Assembly (NCBI GenBank): GCA_964019135.1
Contig: OZ025261.1
Span: 36,818,820-36,882,819 of the forward strand
DNA length: 64,000 nt
Source: Arenicola marina
Taxonomy: Eukaryota > Annelida > Polychaeta > Arenicolidae
Reading direction: 5' to 3'
Positions 12,801 to 26,300 of the stretch are shown here, piece after piece (positions within the stretch are counted from its first letter, which is position 1; every line of letters starts with the position of its first letter). The translations under genes and the position numbers were made by a program. A model generated the notes under the pieces. It was not told where the DNA came from. It ran no database searches and saw only the letters and a list, made by a program, of their open reading frames with translations.

Positions 12801-15800
12801 GCAGTTAAGATGTCTGTATTTAGCATTGTAACAAGAATGAATAATATCGAATGTAGGCTAATTGTAGCATTGTGTGACATGCTATGTACGGCATTGTGAT
12901 TTATTGTAACCCATGACCATCGCTGGCACATACCGTACAACATAATTTAATATCAGGCGGTACGGTATAATATCAATTAGTTAGTGTACACATGTCTTTG
13001 TATTGGTTAAATTATTTTTAAAACGACCAAATTTTTCCTTAATTGTCCTTTGATCCAGATACTCATAATTAAGGTAAATTAGGTAATATTTTGTGTCAGC
13101 GTCACTAATTGTTGGGCTTGTTGTTCGTAGCAGGGGAAGAAACTGTTTGCTTGAGCTGGACCGACGGACGCCAACAGAGGCCGCCGAGAGCGTACTGCGT
13201 ACACCGCCGGGCCAGGCGTTCAGGGTGGACGACCAGTGCCGCATCATGCACGGAACCAGCTCATTCTACTGCGGGGTGAGTGGTGAACCAGCTCCTTCTA
13301 CTGCGGGGTAAATAGATGGGAGAGCCAGCGCCTTCTACTGTGGAGTGAGTGGGGAACCAGCTCCTTCTACTGCGGGGTGAGTGGGGAACCAGCTCCTTCT
13401 ACTGCGGGGTGAATGGGGAACCAGCTCCTTCTACTGCGGGGTGAGTGGGGAACCAGCTCCTTCTACTGCGGGGTGAATGGGGAACCAGCTCCTTCTACTG
13501 CGGGGTGAGTGGGGAACCAGCTCCTTCTACTGCGGGGTAAATAGATGGGAGAGCCAGCTCCTTCTACTGTGCAGTGAGTGGGGAACCAGCTCCTTCTACT
13601 GCGGGGTGAGTGGGGAACCAGCTCCTTCTACTGCGGGGTGAGTGGGGAACCAGCTCCTTCTACTGCGGGGTGAGTGGGGAACCAGCTCCTTCTACTACGG
13701 GGTGAGTGGGGAACCAGCTCCTTCTACTGCGGGGTGAGTGGGGAACCAACTCCTTCTACTGCGGGGTTAATAGATGGGAGAGCCAGCTCCTTCTACTGCG
13801 GGGTGAGTGGGGAACCAGCTTCTTCTACTGCGGGGTGAGTGGGAAACCAGCTCCTTCTGCTGCTGGGTAAGTGGGGAACCAGCTCCTTCTACTGCGGGGT
13901 GAGTGGGAAACCAGCTCCTTCTACTGCGGGGTAAGTGAGGAACCAGCTCCTTCTACTGCGGGGTGAGTGGGAAACCAGCTCCTTCTACTGCGGGGTAAGT
14001 GGGGAACCAGCTCCTTCTACTGCGGGGTGAGTGGGAAACCAGCTCCTTTTACTGCGGGGTGAGTGGGGAACCAGCTCCTGCTACTGCGGGGTGAATGGGG
14101 AACCAGCTCCTTCTACTGCGGGGTGAGTGGGGAACCAGCTCCTTCTACTGCGGGGTAAATAGATGGGAGAGCCAGCTCCTTCTACTGTGCAGTGAGTGGG
14201 GAACCAGCTCCTTCTACTGCGGGGTGAGTGGGGAACCAGCTCCTTCTACTGCGGGGTGAGTGGGGAACCAGCTCCTTCTACTGCGGGGTGAGTGGGGAAC
14301 CAGCTCCTTCTACTGCGGGGTGAGTGGGGAACCAGCTCGTTTTACTGCGGGGTGAGTGAGGAACCAACTCCTTCTACTGCGGGGTTAATAGATGGGAGAG
14401 CCAGCTCCTTCTACTGCGGGGTGAGTGGGGAACCAGCTTCTTCTACTGCGGGGTGAGTGGGAAACCAGCTCCTTCTGCTGCTGGGTAAGTGGGGAACCAG
14501 CTCCTTCTACTGCGGGGTGAGTGGGAAACCAGCTCCTTCTACTGCGGGGTAAGTGAGGAACCAGCTCCTTCTACTGCGGGGTGAGTGGGAAACCAGCTCC
14601 TTCTACTGCGGGGTAAGTGGGGAACCAGCTTCTTCTACTGCGGGGTGAGTGGGGAACCAGCTCCTTCTACTGCGGGGTGAGTGGGAAACCAGCTCCTTCT
14701 ACTGCGGGGTGAGTGGGAAACCAGCTCCTTCTACTGCTGGGTGAGTGGGGAACCAGCTCCTTCTACTGCGGGGTGAATGGGGAACCAGCTCCTTCTACTG
14801 CGGGGTGAATGGCGAACCAGCTCATTCTATGCGGGGTGAGTGGGGAACCAGCTCCTCCTACTGCGGGGTGAATGGGGAATCAGCTCCTTCTACTGCGGGG
14901 TGAATGGGGAACCAGCTCCTTCTACTGCGGGGTGAATGGGGAACCAGCTCCATCTACTGCGGGGTGAGTGGGGAACCAGCTCCTTCTACTGCGGGGTGAA
15001 TGGGGAGCCAGCTCCTTCTACTGCGGGGTGAGTGGGGAACCAGCTCCTTCTACTGCGGGGTGAATGGGGAACCAGCTCCTTCTACTGCGGGGTGAGTGGG
15101 AAACCAGCTCCTTCTACTGCGGGGTGAGTGGGGAACCAGCTCCTTCTACTGCTGGGTGAGTGGGGAATCAGCTCCTTCTACTGCGGGGTGAATGGGGAAC
15201 CAGCTCCTTCTACTGCGGGGTGAGTGGGGAACCAGCTCCTTCTACTGCGGGGTGAATGGGGAACCAGCTTCTTCTACTACGGAGTGAGTGGGGAACCAGC
15301 TCCTTCTACTGCGGGGTGAATGGGGAACCAGCTCCTTCTACTGCGGGGTGAATGGGTAACCAGCTCCTTCTACTGCGGGGTGAATGGGGAACCAGCTCCT
15401 TCTACTGCTGGGTGAATGGGAAACCAGCTCCTTCTACTGCGGGGTGAATGGGGAACCAGCTCCTTCTACTGCGGGGTGAATGGGGAACCAGCTCCTTCTA
15501 CTGCGGGGTGAGTGGGGAACCAGCTCCTTCTACTGCGGGGTGAATGGGGAACCAGCTCCTTCTACTGCGGGGTGAATGGGGAACCAGCTCCTTCTACTGC
15601 GGGGTGAATGGGGAACCAGCTCCTTCTACTGCGGGGTAAGTGGGGGACCAGCTTCTTCTACTGCGGGGTGAGTGGGGAACCAGCTCCTTCTACTGCGGGG
15701 TGAATGGCGAACCAGCTCATTCTACTGCGGGTTGAGTGGGAAACCAGCTCCTTCTACTGCGGGGTGAGTGGGGAACCAGCTCCTTCTACTGCGGGGTGAA

Positions 15801-18800
15801 TGGGGAACCAGCTCCTTCTACTGCGGGGTGAATGGGGAACCAGCTCCATCTACTGCGGGGTGAGTGGGGAACCAGCTCCTTCTACTGCGGGGTGAATGGG
15901 GAACCAGCTCCTTCTACTGCGGGGTGAGTGGGGAACCAGCTCCTTCTACTGCGGGGTGAGTGGGGAACCAGCTCCTTCTACTGCTGGGTGAGTGGGGAAC
16001 CAGCTCCTTCTACTGCGGGGTGAATGGGGAACCAGCTCCTTCTACTGCGGGGTGAGTGGGGAACCAGCTCCTTCTACTGCGGGGTGAATGGGGAACCAGC
16101 TCCTTCTACTGCGGAGTGAGTGGGGAACCAGCTCCTTCTACTGCGGGGTGAATGGGGAACCAGCTCCTTCAACTGCGGGGTGAATGGGTAACCAGCTCCT
16201 TCTACTGCGGGGTGAATGGGGAACCAGCTCCTTCTACTGCGGGGTGAGTGGGGAACCAGCTCCTTCTACTGCTGGGTGAATGGGAAACCAGCTCCTTCTA
16301 CTGCGGGGTGAATGGGGAACCAGCTCCTTCTACTGCGGGGTGAATGGGGAACCAGCTCCTTCTACTGCGGGGTGAGTGGGGAACCAGCTCCTTCTACTGC
16401 GGGGTGAATGGGGAACCAGCTCCTTCTACTGCGGGGTGAATGGGGAACCAGCTCCTTCTACTGCGGGGTGAATGGGGAACCAGCTCCTTCTACTGCGGGG
16501 TGAATGGGGAACCAGCTCCTTCTACTGCGGGGTGAGTGGGGAACCAGCTCCTTCTACTGCGGGGTGAATGGGGAACCAGCTCCTTCTACTGCGGGGTGAT
16601 TGGGGAACCAGCTCTTTCTACTGCGGGGGGGCGAGTGGGGAACCAGCTTCTACTTGTAATTACCGCTAAGAAAAATTGTAAGTAATTGTTTAATGTATTA
16701 ATGATGATCATGGGCTATAGGGTTCCCACAACGACGAGCGACTATGCAAGCGGCTGGAGTGCTACAACCCGGTGGCCAGAAAGTGTCTGTGGCAGCGAGT
16801 GGAGGAGAGGGCAGCCAATGGGACGAGCTGTGGCAATAACAAGGTAGGTGGTCAACGCGTCCTGGCGCATGCTCCGCGCAGCTACATGTACTCAACAGCA
16901 AATACATGAAGCAGTAAAAGTCAAGTCAGTCAGCGGAAATACGATGCACGTCCTTAGTCTAACTAACGAGGCAGAATGAAGGCGTCAGGGTGAAATGAAT
17001 GGCCTATGTTTAAAACGTCCTTGATAAAAAAACAAATTCTCAATTCTTATCAATTGTAATGGCTGTAATTGTAATTTTGTTATGACATTCCGCTTTCCTT
17101 ACAGTGGTGTATGCATGGAGAGTGTGTATACGACGCCAGAGCCCCTTCAGGAGGAGGTATGGGAAGACATGTGTCCTATAAGAGACAAAATATATTGATA
17201 CTGATGGGTATTCTAAAGACTAAAGACCATACTAAAGACCGTATCACTAAATAACATAATCTACGATCCATGCGCGTGTTCCCATCGCTGTAAACTACAT
17301 CACATAATGTTAGTAGTATAGCTTAATGTTAGTAAACAATGTCTTTATTTTCAGTAATTATTAAATAAAAGCGGAAATGTACTTATAGTACTTGTAAATG
17401 TACTTATAAATGTACTTGTAAATGTAGTTATAAGTGTACTTGTAAATGTACTTATAAATGTGCTTGCAACTGTACTTATAAATGTACTTATAACTGTATT
17501 TATAAGTGTATTGATAACAATACTTCTAAATGTACTTGTAAATGTATGACGTGCCTTGCAGACTTCTGCCTGAGTGGGGATTACAGAGGCAGCTTCCAGG
17601 AGGGAAGTCAGGTGACCTTCAGCTGCTATGACATACGCTACTCCAGGAAACAACTCTGCTATGACGAGTTTTACAACAAGTCTTGTTGTTTGTCCTGTCA
17701 GGATGCCGTGGATGCCAGTCGTCCTGGTGAGAATGACAACAGTCGCGGACCCAGAGGGGGTGGGGGGGGGTGATCGAGGGGGTCTCCTTTTTTTATTGAT
17801 CTTCCATACATAGAATCCCCCGGAAAGGGGCGGAGGTGGGGGGTGGGGGTACTACATAAAGTCAGGTATATACATATGTGCCGCCAATATGATCCCTTTT
17901 CTCTCAAAATGAAGGCTTAAAAATTTAAAAAGGCCACTATGTACTTTGCCATGACTATCCATCAATTTGTCTCCCCAAGTCACGCACTTTTCTTTCGTGC
18001 TTCCTATGGAATGGCGGCCCACCCCACCCCTGTAGTAATGAATTGCCCCCCGGGGCGAATCCCCGAACCTGTACAAAAGCTAACTAGCCAAACCCGAGTG
18101 CACTAAGCACCAATCCATTAAGATGGCTCGCAACTAGTTACAATATTGATCGATCTGTTAAAAGATGTCAATATGATATAAATCTTGAATTTAAAACATC
18201 GATTAATTAAAGTCGGTGACGCGATATCGGTTCAGTGTCGGGTTTTGTTGGGGTCACGTGTTAGTCCTGACGTCATATCCGTGTCACGTGACCAGATTGT
18301 CCGTACGGAGACCGCAGTGATTGGTGTGAACATAGTCTGCGCTCATCGGACTGCTACCAGGCTAACATCAGGGACAGGTGCTGCCAGAGCTGCTCCCGCA
18401 TCTTCACGGGCGTCGAAGGTCAGTTATATAAACTAAACCAAGTAGCTTCTGGATTGATTATTGTGTTAGGCTCTGAATAAATATGTGCTTGTATTGATTT
18501 ATTTAATGCATTCATTCTCTCTCTATGGTCACTTATAAGCTCTAGAGCATGGGCATGGTGGTGATGTTATTTAATTAGTTACTTACTGATTTGTTGTAGT
18601 ATTAAGTATCTCGACATCGAAATTCGGGGGATGCTGTACATGATATTGGCACCAAACCATCCATTTAGGTATTTGTAGAACGTGTAGACTTTTTTCTCAG
18701 TTTGCAATGTCAACAATGTGATGTGCATGTTTTATATGAAATAAACCTATTATTATTTTTATTACTATTATTATTACGCACGACAGGGTGTGAGTTTGGC

Positions 18801-20296
18801 AATAGGGCCACCTGGTGTAACTCGATGCGACCGCGAGAGTGCTACGACAGTGCTGACACCTGTTGTGAGACCTGTCGTCGATACCTGTCCGGACCGGAAG
18901 GTGAAACATTAACTTCAATCTGTATAATAAAAATTGTATATATTCCCTGTTCAGTTAATATGGTTACAATTGGATATTACGCATGTAATATATTTAAATG
19001 TTTCCTCCGAAGAGGCCATGTCGCCTGAAAAATATATGTTAAACGTTATGGCAGCATATTTGGTGTGGGTGTCCAAGCTCCGCCGTACTTCCCTTCTTCT
19101 GTTTCTGGCGCCCTCTAGCTTTCCACGATATTTTTTAACCCCATTAGTGGCCTCATGGAAAATATTCACGTGCCATAAATGCTGGATCCGAACTAAATTA
19201 TCGGAAATTTTGACTAACTTTCCTGTGGTTTATGCGTCGTCGTCCAGGGTGCCAATATGGCGACCGTGTGTCCTGGTGCAGCTCGACGGCAGCCAGTAAC
19301 TGCTACTCGCCCACCAACAGAGACATGTGCTGCAGGAGCTGTTCCCGCCACTACACCGGCGTCCAGGGTAAGCAGACGACTTTTCTGCCAGACTGCCTTA
19401 ATTAGGCGAAACATACTGGGTTGTTATACAGAGGCCCGCTTACAACTATCCCAGTCAAATTTCAACAGTTACACGACAGGTGGCGCCCTCTCGTGAGTGC
19501 GCCAACCGTTATGGGACTTCTATAGTTTGTACCGCCTTCAATATCACTCACACCAGCAGTATCGCCATCTGGTTCGTGGCGCCATCTTCTGGATAACACT
19601 GATCACGTAACATCCTTTTTTTCCTTGCGGAGAGATTTTTTTTATGCGTTGTACAACTTCGAAATAAACTCAATGTATTGTATTCCATGAGTTAACGTTG
19701 AAATTGAATTTTGGAGTTTATAATCAATCTCAACAAGTGGAGGGGTGAGATTTGGCTCTAAGCCTCCCCCAAAACTCAAATTTAATTAAATCAACCCATG
19801 GGATATAATTCATGTTCCAGGCTTCTTTACAGTTCATGAGGTTTGACCCATATGGACTCATATGTTTAGTATTTACGGGATACCTTATTGCCATGACCAC
19901 GTGTCGGGGGCGGATCTCGGGGGAGGGGGGCTGATGGGGTGTTGCAACCCCCCCTTGGGAACTTGAATATACACTGTAAAAGTCGGGTTCTCCGAGTACC
20001 CCCCTCCCCCGGTCGCAAATTTTCAGAGAGCACCCCCCCCCCACCCCCCTTCGCCAATTCCTAGATCCGCCCCTGTGTGTGTGTATATATATATATATGG
20101 ATATGTATATGGACCATATGTTTAGTATTTACGGGATACCTTGTTGCCATGACCACGTGTCGGGGGCGGATCTCGGGGGGGGGGGGCTGATGGGGGGTTG
20201 CAACCCCCCCTTGGGAACTTGAACATACACTGTAAAAGTCGGGTTCTCCGAGTACCCCCCCGCCACCCCCCCTTCGCCAATTCCTAGATCCGCCCC

Positions 20297-20327
<31 letters not shown>

Positions 20328-23300
20328 GGATATGTATATGGTGGGTCCCCAGGTTGTCTGTACGGGGACCGAGAGAGTCACTGCAGCATGCGGGACTGCG
20401 CCCGGCCGGACAGGTGGTACGCCTGCTGTTGGACCTGTCGCGGCGTCATCAACCCAGACTTCACCTACCCCACCACCACCACGTGGCGCCCCCCTACCAC
20501 CCTGACCCGGCTCCTGTGGGGTCAAACCGAGGGTCCCTCCACCACGACGGAACAGACCACCCCGACGACCACGACCGCCACCACCACCACCACTGTGACC
20601 ACCACCACCACAGTGCCGACGACCGAGGCTAGCACCACGACCCTACCTCCACCAGGGCCCGCTGGCCGCAGCGACGCGGAGGTGGCTGAGACCACGACAG
20701 CCGCAGGTCTTTTGTGTTTGAATAACTAGAAATAGCCCCTTAAATGGCATTTGGTGTGGACACTGCCAACAGCTGTGGTGATCGTGTTTCATGATAAGCA
20801 ATTTAGAACGCGATTATGTTACACCATACTTAATTAGTCGCGTGGGATGAAAACATAAGGGGTGGGTGGAAGGGGGGCGGGGGGGCAAGGGGCATTTGCG
20901 TTCCTCGGGATTGGCCTTTTTATTTCACCGTGAACTGGGAATGAGGAAAATAATTCTTCGTGAACTGGGAATGGGATGTTAGCCGACAGCCGTGATCAAG
21001 GATTTTCATTGATCGTGAACTGGGGATTTTAATATTAAATAACCTGTTTATCGGGAAATCGTCAAATTAGTATCGTGTCCACCCTTCCTATGTCCCTTGC
21101 CCCCCCCCCCCCCCCCGTAACGCTGCCTGCAGAAAGAGCAACTTTTGCAAACAGATAAAACTTGCGATGCAAAACTGAGCAGAAGTTACATTAGTGCAGA
21201 TACATATGCATATTTTTTGCTGTATTCAATTTGTTTACATCGAGACATATTTTTAGCTTCATCTTTGTTTTGGTGTACAGATTGCGTTGACCTTGATGCC
21301 AGATGCTATGACCTTCCGGCGCGCGACTGCTATAACGACAGTGGCACTTGTTGCCGACGCTGCCGACAGTTCATGACAACTATGATCGGTAACGTTGGTT
21401 TTTATACATTTAAACTTAATTGTTTCGAAAAACGACGACCAATTAAACTTGGTTCTATTGTAAAATGCAAGCAAATGTCGTAATTGTATATGGCCATTGA
21501 TACCCTGTTCCGGTATCGGGGAGACTATAGACATCATGGCAGGTTAGCCTGAAGGTTCTGGAGCTGATCATTGCACCCATTTTGTTCTATAAATATGTGT
21601 CATCATCAGCGTCATCAATCGGTGTTACAGGAGCGGATCCAGGATTTTTTTGAAAAGGGGGCGGTCCGAACTTGCGACTGGGGGTGGGGGGGGTGGGGGT
21701 CCACGCCGCCTCAGCACTACGCCTCAAAAAAAGGGGGGAGGTCCACGCCTCAGATGGCCTGAATTTTGCATTGAAAGACGTTCTTCCTCAGAAAGGGGGG
21801 AGGGGGGTTCCGGACTTCCTGGACACCCCTGCGGACCCGCCCTTGTTTTGAATAGCAGCCACAACCACCTGATGTCCGGACAGGAGTTGGTGAACTGTAG
21901 ATGTTGTATCCGCAGGTTGTGAGTACGGGGACCGCCTGCCGTCATGTGACACCATTGCGGTCTCCACTCAGTGTCTCAGGCGCGAGTTCCAGGAAGGCTG
22001 CTGTGTGAAGTGTCAAGGTAAATATCTCAATAACGATAGATTCGCAGACCTGCCAATCATCGGGGAGACGAGCCTGTTATATTCCTGGTACACAAATAAT
22101 AATAATAATAATTTATAATATAATCGAATATCGTCCTTTCACGGAGATATAGGGCCCAATGATTATGACATTCTCTCTATGATACGTTCTCAGAGCCCCG
22201 TATATGCATCCTACCGCTTTAATCCTGGACCCCGCATACACGATTCTGCCCACTTCCACCTCTATATATATTCTAGCTGTAAAATTACATGTAGACGCAA
22301 CAACAATAACAACTACTGAATGGCCTTGCGACATTTGTTTCAGGCGCATACATCGTCGGATAGCCTCTTTGTGTTTCGACACGCTGCTATGGCAAGACGC
22401 TTGCTTCATTTATTGCAAACATATTTGCTACGCCATTTAATGTGGTTTATATAGGGTTGAAATTTGGTACGGAATATATTTTACTAGAATATATCAATTA
22501 TATCATGTTTTTATTTAATAAACAGTTTTAAACTCGTCAATGTGAACGACGCTCGTCGATTAATCTAGTAAATTTATTACCGGAAATGGAAACAGATCTG
22601 AATATCTTTCTTTTGCCGTTTGGTACATATTTTGCGGATAATGTTAACTGGATATAAATACCGTCGGGGCAACGCAATAACGGTCACACTTCGATATTCA
22701 TGTCAAACGATCGCCCATATCAAAATATATTTCATATTTATAATATCAACTGTTGATGTGTCACCGCGATCTTGGCTTGCTCGTTAGTATAGAAATGTGG
22801 GTGTCAGAGAAAAAAAAACCTTTTGCGTCAACCAAATAGATTGGATGAAACATGCCCGAGATCCTTAGTACAGAATTCATACTCTGCAGGGGGGAACTGG
22901 GATTTGATTTTGAAAAGGTGAAGGGGGGAGGGAGGGGAGTGGGGCACTAAAAACTAGCGACCGGGGAAGTCGTTGAGAATGTCCGGGCGGCCCACCAATT
23001 TTTTTACGATTTTAACAATCCTTAACATCCCTTGCTTGAGAGCACCCCCCCCCCCCCGCCCCTCCCGGGAAGTCGGTGTTGTTGTGCGCACGCTTAAGTT
23101 TATGGTGATGGGGCCGGATCGGGATCGCAATGTTGCAGATGCAGAAGACACAAGCTTTTATTAGACATCGGTGTAGCTAGGGGCAATCACACCAACTGCG
23201 CTTATAGCTGCGATTCAGACAACGCGAATGCCTTCTAAATGTTGCCTTTGCAGTTAATGTCGCTTAGACAGTTTGCTTACATTGTACGTAGCCGGGATCT

Positions 23301-26300
23301 CAGGAAGTGGTCCGTAGTTGTTTACATTTGCCCATTACGTGTTCTTGTAGGCCATTATACACTGTCACCTAGAGACCTAGAGCACACCCCTGCCATAGCT
23401 CCCCAAACAACGACCCCCTTAGAGCACCCGAGTAGAACCTCCGGTGTCGGTAACCCTGTGTCGTCATCCACGCCCTCTGGCGAACACCGCACGAACTCTA
23501 CGCGAAGTCCCGAGGGACAAGGCAGCGACTCTACAGCGCCGAGATCCACAGCTGCCATGGCACCGTCTCGGGTCGCTTCCCCTCCCCCGACCACGCAGTA
23601 CAGACACGGCACATCCGGGCAGGTGGATGAGACGGCCGGAAGTAGCGACGCTGGTACTCTCTCAACCCTCCCGCCAGGTAACACCACACCTACTGAAGGG
23701 TCATTGTACTGGCATCTACCAAGATGGCCGACTGTTCTTGCAATATTCTTTGTTCAAGTATTTATACTGTGGGTACCTCTATCATAGGTATTAGCTTATG
23801 TATATTTATATAAACATAAATTCCAACTATACATACATATGTATATCGTTAGATTTTTGATGAATGTACTAATGATATCGGATACGCACAAAAGCTTTGT
23901 CATATTACAATTGATCAATTACCAAAACGTTCTCAATATTTTCACCGTCGGCCACCATAGTGGGGCTGTGACCAATTCCCTTCAAGTGTTGTTTCGCTCA
24001 AATTTTAAACCATATACATGTACACTGCAAAAGATTTTAGTTGTCGATTTCTTATAATTTCATAACAACCACTGCGCATCATATTTAAGGCTTATATTTA
24101 GTCGTTTCTGGTCGAGCTTGTCAGTTCGTATATTATCTAAATGACACCGTTATGTCCTTTGTTGCCTTCAGTCTGTGAAGACGAGTACAATTGGTGTCGC
24201 TACGTGCCCCAGCGACTCTGCTACGAGGAAGCCTTCCGCCGACCTTGCTGTCAGACGTGTCGGCAGCTGGAAGTCAACGTAGAAGGTGTGTACAATATAC
24301 AGGGGCGGCCATTGGGAGGCCAAGGCCGGGAACACATTTCAGATGTCTGGAAGGGGTAAATCATGGCGAGACGCGGCACAGGTATATCTGAAAAATCGAC
24401 TTTCGCCAATGACTCCCAAATCCCGGTAGTGCGGATATGAAAGCAACGTCGACACGGATAGTGCCATTTTAGGGAAAAAAATGAACTTAGCCAAAAAGCG
24501 ACACGAAACGTCTTGAAAAATCGACATTCGACACTGAGAATTTTGAAAAATAGAGGCTGAACGCTGGACCCCCCACTTCCAAACCCCTGTTTGTGACAAT
24601 TGATGAGCGTGTCATAACGGGTAACGATTTTGTATTCATATAAATCATAAGGCAATCGTGTATTGTGTGATAACAATTTGCTACAACGGCTCTCCGGATC
24701 CTGTTTCCTTATATGGCTTGACCAATCAGGAGACGGGAAAGGGACCCGGCGTGGACCCTGATCCAGATGCTCCGGTAGCCACAGCGAAACCAAAATTTAT
24801 TTTGTCGCGTTTGTTGCGAATTGTTATTCTCCGATAGATGGCGCTGATTTACCTTACATAATGTATATTTGACTTCTGTACTTGCAGGATGTACGTACGG
24901 TAACCGAGTGGCCAAGTGTACGGGAATCTCATCTCACAGCTGCAATCTGGATCTCAAGGCGCGAGAGTCCTGTTGCTGGGATTGTTGGATGAGGCGCAGT
25001 ATCCAGGGTAAGGGATGGGTACAAAGTAATTCGACAACATTAACAATAGGACAGTAGAAACGGGTGTCGACTATTTTACCACATAGTTAGTCAGACATGA
25101 GTTTAAGATTTTAAGTCATATAAGTCATACAGTAGTCATGTAAGTCATATAAGTCATACAGTAGTCATGTAAGTCGTATAAAACTTAGCTACATATGTTT
25201 GTGATATGTATACCCACCAGATTGTCCCTATGGCGACCAGTACTACTGGTGCAGTGACCTTGTCCAGCGGCTGCACTGTTACGACCAGGGGGTCCGACAG
25301 GACTGCTGTGAATCATGCAGGAAATTTCAAGTCAACTTCATCGGTACGCGTCATAAAATGCGAATCAGTTACACTTGCATTAAGGTTAAACAATTGAAAA
25401 ATAATCAATCTCAAAAATTGAACATTGTCGAGACAGCTCTGCTAAACATGGCGTCTTGAACAATTATGTACATTTTTCCGTAGTTAACAATCCGTTGCAC
25501 TGCTTCCCGAATCACATGATCTAATGTCAGGGTAACAGTTAACTCCTTGGTTCCTCACATTATTCGACCTTAATTAATTAATTAATTATTATAATCTGTG
25601 CATATCCTGATAACAATCCATCAGTCATTGGTCTGTGCTGACAGTACGTGGCTGTTTTCGGTGTTTAGGCTGTGAGTTCGGTGACCGCGCGTCCTGGTGC
25701 GCCAACATCGGTCGTGATGAGTGTTACAACGAAGGCACCCGACATGACTGCTGCCACACCTGCTGGCGATACAAGGTCCACATCCCAGGTCAGTGCCAGC
25801 ACCGGTACCAGCTTAGAGATTTCTGTTGGTGCTGGAGGGGGGCCGGGTGCCCGGAGGGGCACTACATTACTAGAGTGGTAGGGGTGGGGGGGGGGGGGGG
25901 TGCTGCCCATGCCGTTGAGGGCATATGAAGAACGAGAGAAAAGTGCCAGATTGTGTGGAGAATTTTTTGGTTAAATCATCCGAAATAGACACTAACAGTC
26001 ATGGCAAAGTATATGGGGGATAATTATTCTAGATCAGTGCCAGCATAGGCTGCAGGTTGCAAAATCAAGATTCTGTTATAGGGTGAATTGCTGAGGAAGG
26101 GGTGGGGGCCGGGGGATCAAGGCTGCAACAAACTACTGATTCATGATTTTTGTGTTGCAAAGCTTCACGTAGAATTCGCCACCGTCGGTGTCATCGATTC
26201 TGACATAACGTTATTATATGCATTGAATGGAATTCACGGATAATATCTCTCAATTCAATAACCATACGGTATATTGTGAACGTCTTAATGTATACAGGCA

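Noticed and set aside
20061-20525. Minus-strand frame antisense to PLAC module 5
   Set aside because: It runs through the duplicated G-rich element and the TA run; it is a shadow of the plus-strand exon.
22344-22430. Cys-containing stretch LCFDTLLWQDACFIYCK after a CAG, resembling the end of a PLAC module
   Set aside because: The frame set by the CAG hits a stop after six codons, the first half of a module is missing, and no donor follows. Chance cannot be excluded.
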